DNA of 7,270 bases from UBA6165 sp044233745. Lineage in GTDB: Bacteria; Bacteroidota; Bacteroidia; Flavobacteriales_D; Crocinitomicaceae. Under the pieces are notes generated by a model. That model saw only the letters and a list, made by a program, of their open reading frames with translations. It had not been told where the DNA came from and did not search any database. The stretch lies in contig JBIIJN010000102.1 in NCBI GenBank assembly GCA_044233745.1, positions 1-7,270 on the forward strand. Reading direction: 5' to 3'. Of this stretch, positions 6,077 to 7,270 are shown in pieces. Position 1 is the first letter of the stretch; each line of letters opens with the position of its first letter. Made by a program: the position numbers and the translations under genes.

Positions 6077-7270
6077 TTAAGGCAATTTCTTGGAAAGTCT
6101 AATTTCCAAAGCGATAATTACGGCTGCGGCTCCCCAAATAGGTACGGCTGCCTTATCGGTATCGAGGTAATTGTTGAGAAATCCATGCACAAAATAGGTC
6201 ACCATAGCCAAGATGAGTCCCAATAAAATGGTTTTGTATTCACCTTCTGGATGGCGCATGTATAGTGTAATTCCCTTGTAAAAAAGCACGGCAACCAGAA
6301 TCACCATGATAATCAAGCCAGGGAAGCCCATTTCAGACATCGGACCGAGGTATTCGCTGTGCGCATTGCCCATGGTGCCCAAGTTGGTTGAAATGATGGT
6401 GTAATTATCTGGATTTTGAAAGGGCGCATATTCCATGGCGTATGTGCCTGGTCCAAAACCTACAAGAGGTCGAGCCATAGCCATATTCCAAGCTGCTGTC
6501 CATCGATTGATGCGTTCTAAGTTGGATGCGTCTGTTGTTACGTTTGTGGCAGATTGAAGGCGTTCGTCAAAATTTTCTGTAGTGTGCTCCGATTTATTTC
6601 TGGCCATTTCCATATTGATTTGGTCAAAATTTAGTGCGATAACAAACAAAACTATGAGCCCAATGCCAGCTAAATATTTGAAAGGAATTTTGAATTTAAT
6701 CAAGGCGAAAACAACGGCCGCGGCAAATAGACTGAGCCAAGCAGCACGGGTATAGGAAAAATAAACACCTATGAAAGCCAAAACAATAAGACCAAAAATG
6801 GCGATTTGAGTGAGCAGACTATGTTTTTTAGAGCGGTAGAAAGCAATTAAAATAGGGATAATGAACGCTACCATTGCGCCATAGCCCGTATGGTCTTTGA
6901 AAAACGGCCACATCACCCAATGTCCTTCTTTTTCTCCAAATCCATAAAGTGAATGGTTGATAAGCGTGTATAAAATTACAACTGACATGCCAATTACATA
7001 GAGCCAGAAAAACATTTTGATGTTTTCTTTTTTAAGAAAAAGTTGAGACCCAAACAGAATAAGTGGCACAATAAACCAAAGACGCACCAACAAGTATTTC
7101 AACGACACAACAACATCTGTACTGGTAATCGTAGTGAATCCTATCCAAAACAAATACAGGTACAAAACCCATGAAATAGGATGGTTGAGGATGGCTTTAT
7201 CAATAAATGGTCGGAAAGTTTGCTTGAGGAGAATCAAAACCAAGCAGAGCGTCAATAAAGGTTCTGTGGG
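6077..7270 (-). CDS. O-antigen ligase/polymerase family membrane protein (Wzy_C/WaaL-like), 5' end outside window
   Basis: The frame is open to the right edge (Pro-Thr-Glu-Pro-Leu-Leu-Thr), so the TTG at 7255 is an internal Leu and the N-terminus is missing, probably a few dozen residues. The visible 397 residues, numbered here from the edge, form a polytopic membrane protein with about nine or more hydrophobic segments. The Wzy_C region is recognisable: 'GVYFSYTRAAWLSL' with Arg175, then a long extracytoplasmic loop (about 215-315) containing 'ERINRWTAAWNMAMARPLVGFGPGTY' and 'GNAHSEYLGPMSEMGFPG' with His304. Family members of this kind transfer lipid-linked polysaccharide onto lipid A-core (WaaL), polymerise O-units (Wzy), or glycosylate proteins (PglL-type); a loop His and periplasmic Arg residues matter in WaaL. 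The sequence alone does not separate these activities, and no glycan-synthesis neighbours are visible. It lies upstream of yidC on the same strand. Confidence 0.85.
   Translation of the reverse strand, partial: PTEPLLTLCLVLILLKQTFRPFIDKAILNHPISWVLYLYLFWIGFTTITSTDVVVSLKYLLVRLWFIVPLILFGSQLFLKKENIKMFFWLYVIGMSVVILYTLINHSLYGFGEKEGHWVMWPFFKDHTGYGAMVAFIIPILIAFYRSKKHSLLTQIAIFGLIVLAFIGVYFSYTRAAWLSLFAAAVVFALIKFKIPFKYLAGIGLIVLFVIALNFDQINMEMARNKSEHTTENFDERLQSATNVTTDASNLERINRWTAAWNMAMARPLVGFGPGTYAMEYAPFQNPDNYTIISTNLGTMGNAHSEYLGPMSEMGFPGLIIMVILVAVLFYKGITLYMRHPEGEYKTILLGLILAMVTYFVHGFLNNYLDTDKAAVPIWGAAAVIIALEIRLSKKLP

Noticed and set aside
7253..7255. TTG at the right edge considered as the start of the O-antigen ligase-like protein
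   Set aside because: The frame stays open to the window edge with plausible coding sequence, and the family normally has more N-terminal membrane segments, so this is an internal Leu codon.
1..7270. A novel multi-gene system (defence, mobile or biosynthetic)
   Set aside because: All five genes stand as housekeeping, envelope or single unknown genes with separate transcription signals; no phage, transposon, toxin-antitoxin, CRISPR or cluster signature is visible on either strand.

Overview
The window looks like ordinary chromosome from a member of the Bacteroidota, possibly a flavobacterium-like lineage; I am confident only at phylum level. Four things point that way. The DNA is AT-rich. No gene start has a clear Shine-Dalgarno sequence. 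The putative promoters fit the Bacteroidota TTG / TAnnTTTG pattern. The ValRS, YidC and LolA-like sequences all read as the Bacteroidota forms. There are no tRNA or rRNA genes, insertion sequences, CRISPR arrays or other signs of horizontal transfer.

Left part, plus strand: the 3' end of a LolA-like lipoprotein chaperone gene (1-441) runs off the left edge. A 109-base gap with a 9-bp inverted repeat follows. Next comes a 219-residue protein with an ACT-like fold and no established function (551-1210), closed by a strong TTCG-loop terminator. A well-formed promoter sits almost on top of the start of valS, the valyl-tRNA synthetase gene (1331-3967, or from 1340), which ends in its own terminator.

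Right part, minus strand: yidC, the membrane protein insertase gene (5989-4127), converges on valS. The two are separated by about 160 bases that hold a terminator for each strand. Upstream of yidC, in the same direction, lies a polytopic membrane protein of the O-antigen ligase/polymerase (Wzy_C/WaaL) family (7270-6077), whose N-terminus lies beyond the right edge. yidC has a GTG start and a possible -10-like box of its own 20 bases upstream.

Three of the five genes serve the cell envelope: LolA in lipoprotein transport, YidC in membrane protein insertion, and the ligase in surface polysaccharide. One serves translation, and the ACT protein is unassigned. I see no defence system, mobile element or novel multi-gene system. 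The points most worth a second look are the uncharacterised ACT protein, the very short leaders predicted for valS and yidC, and a few residue-level features in ValRS and YidC.
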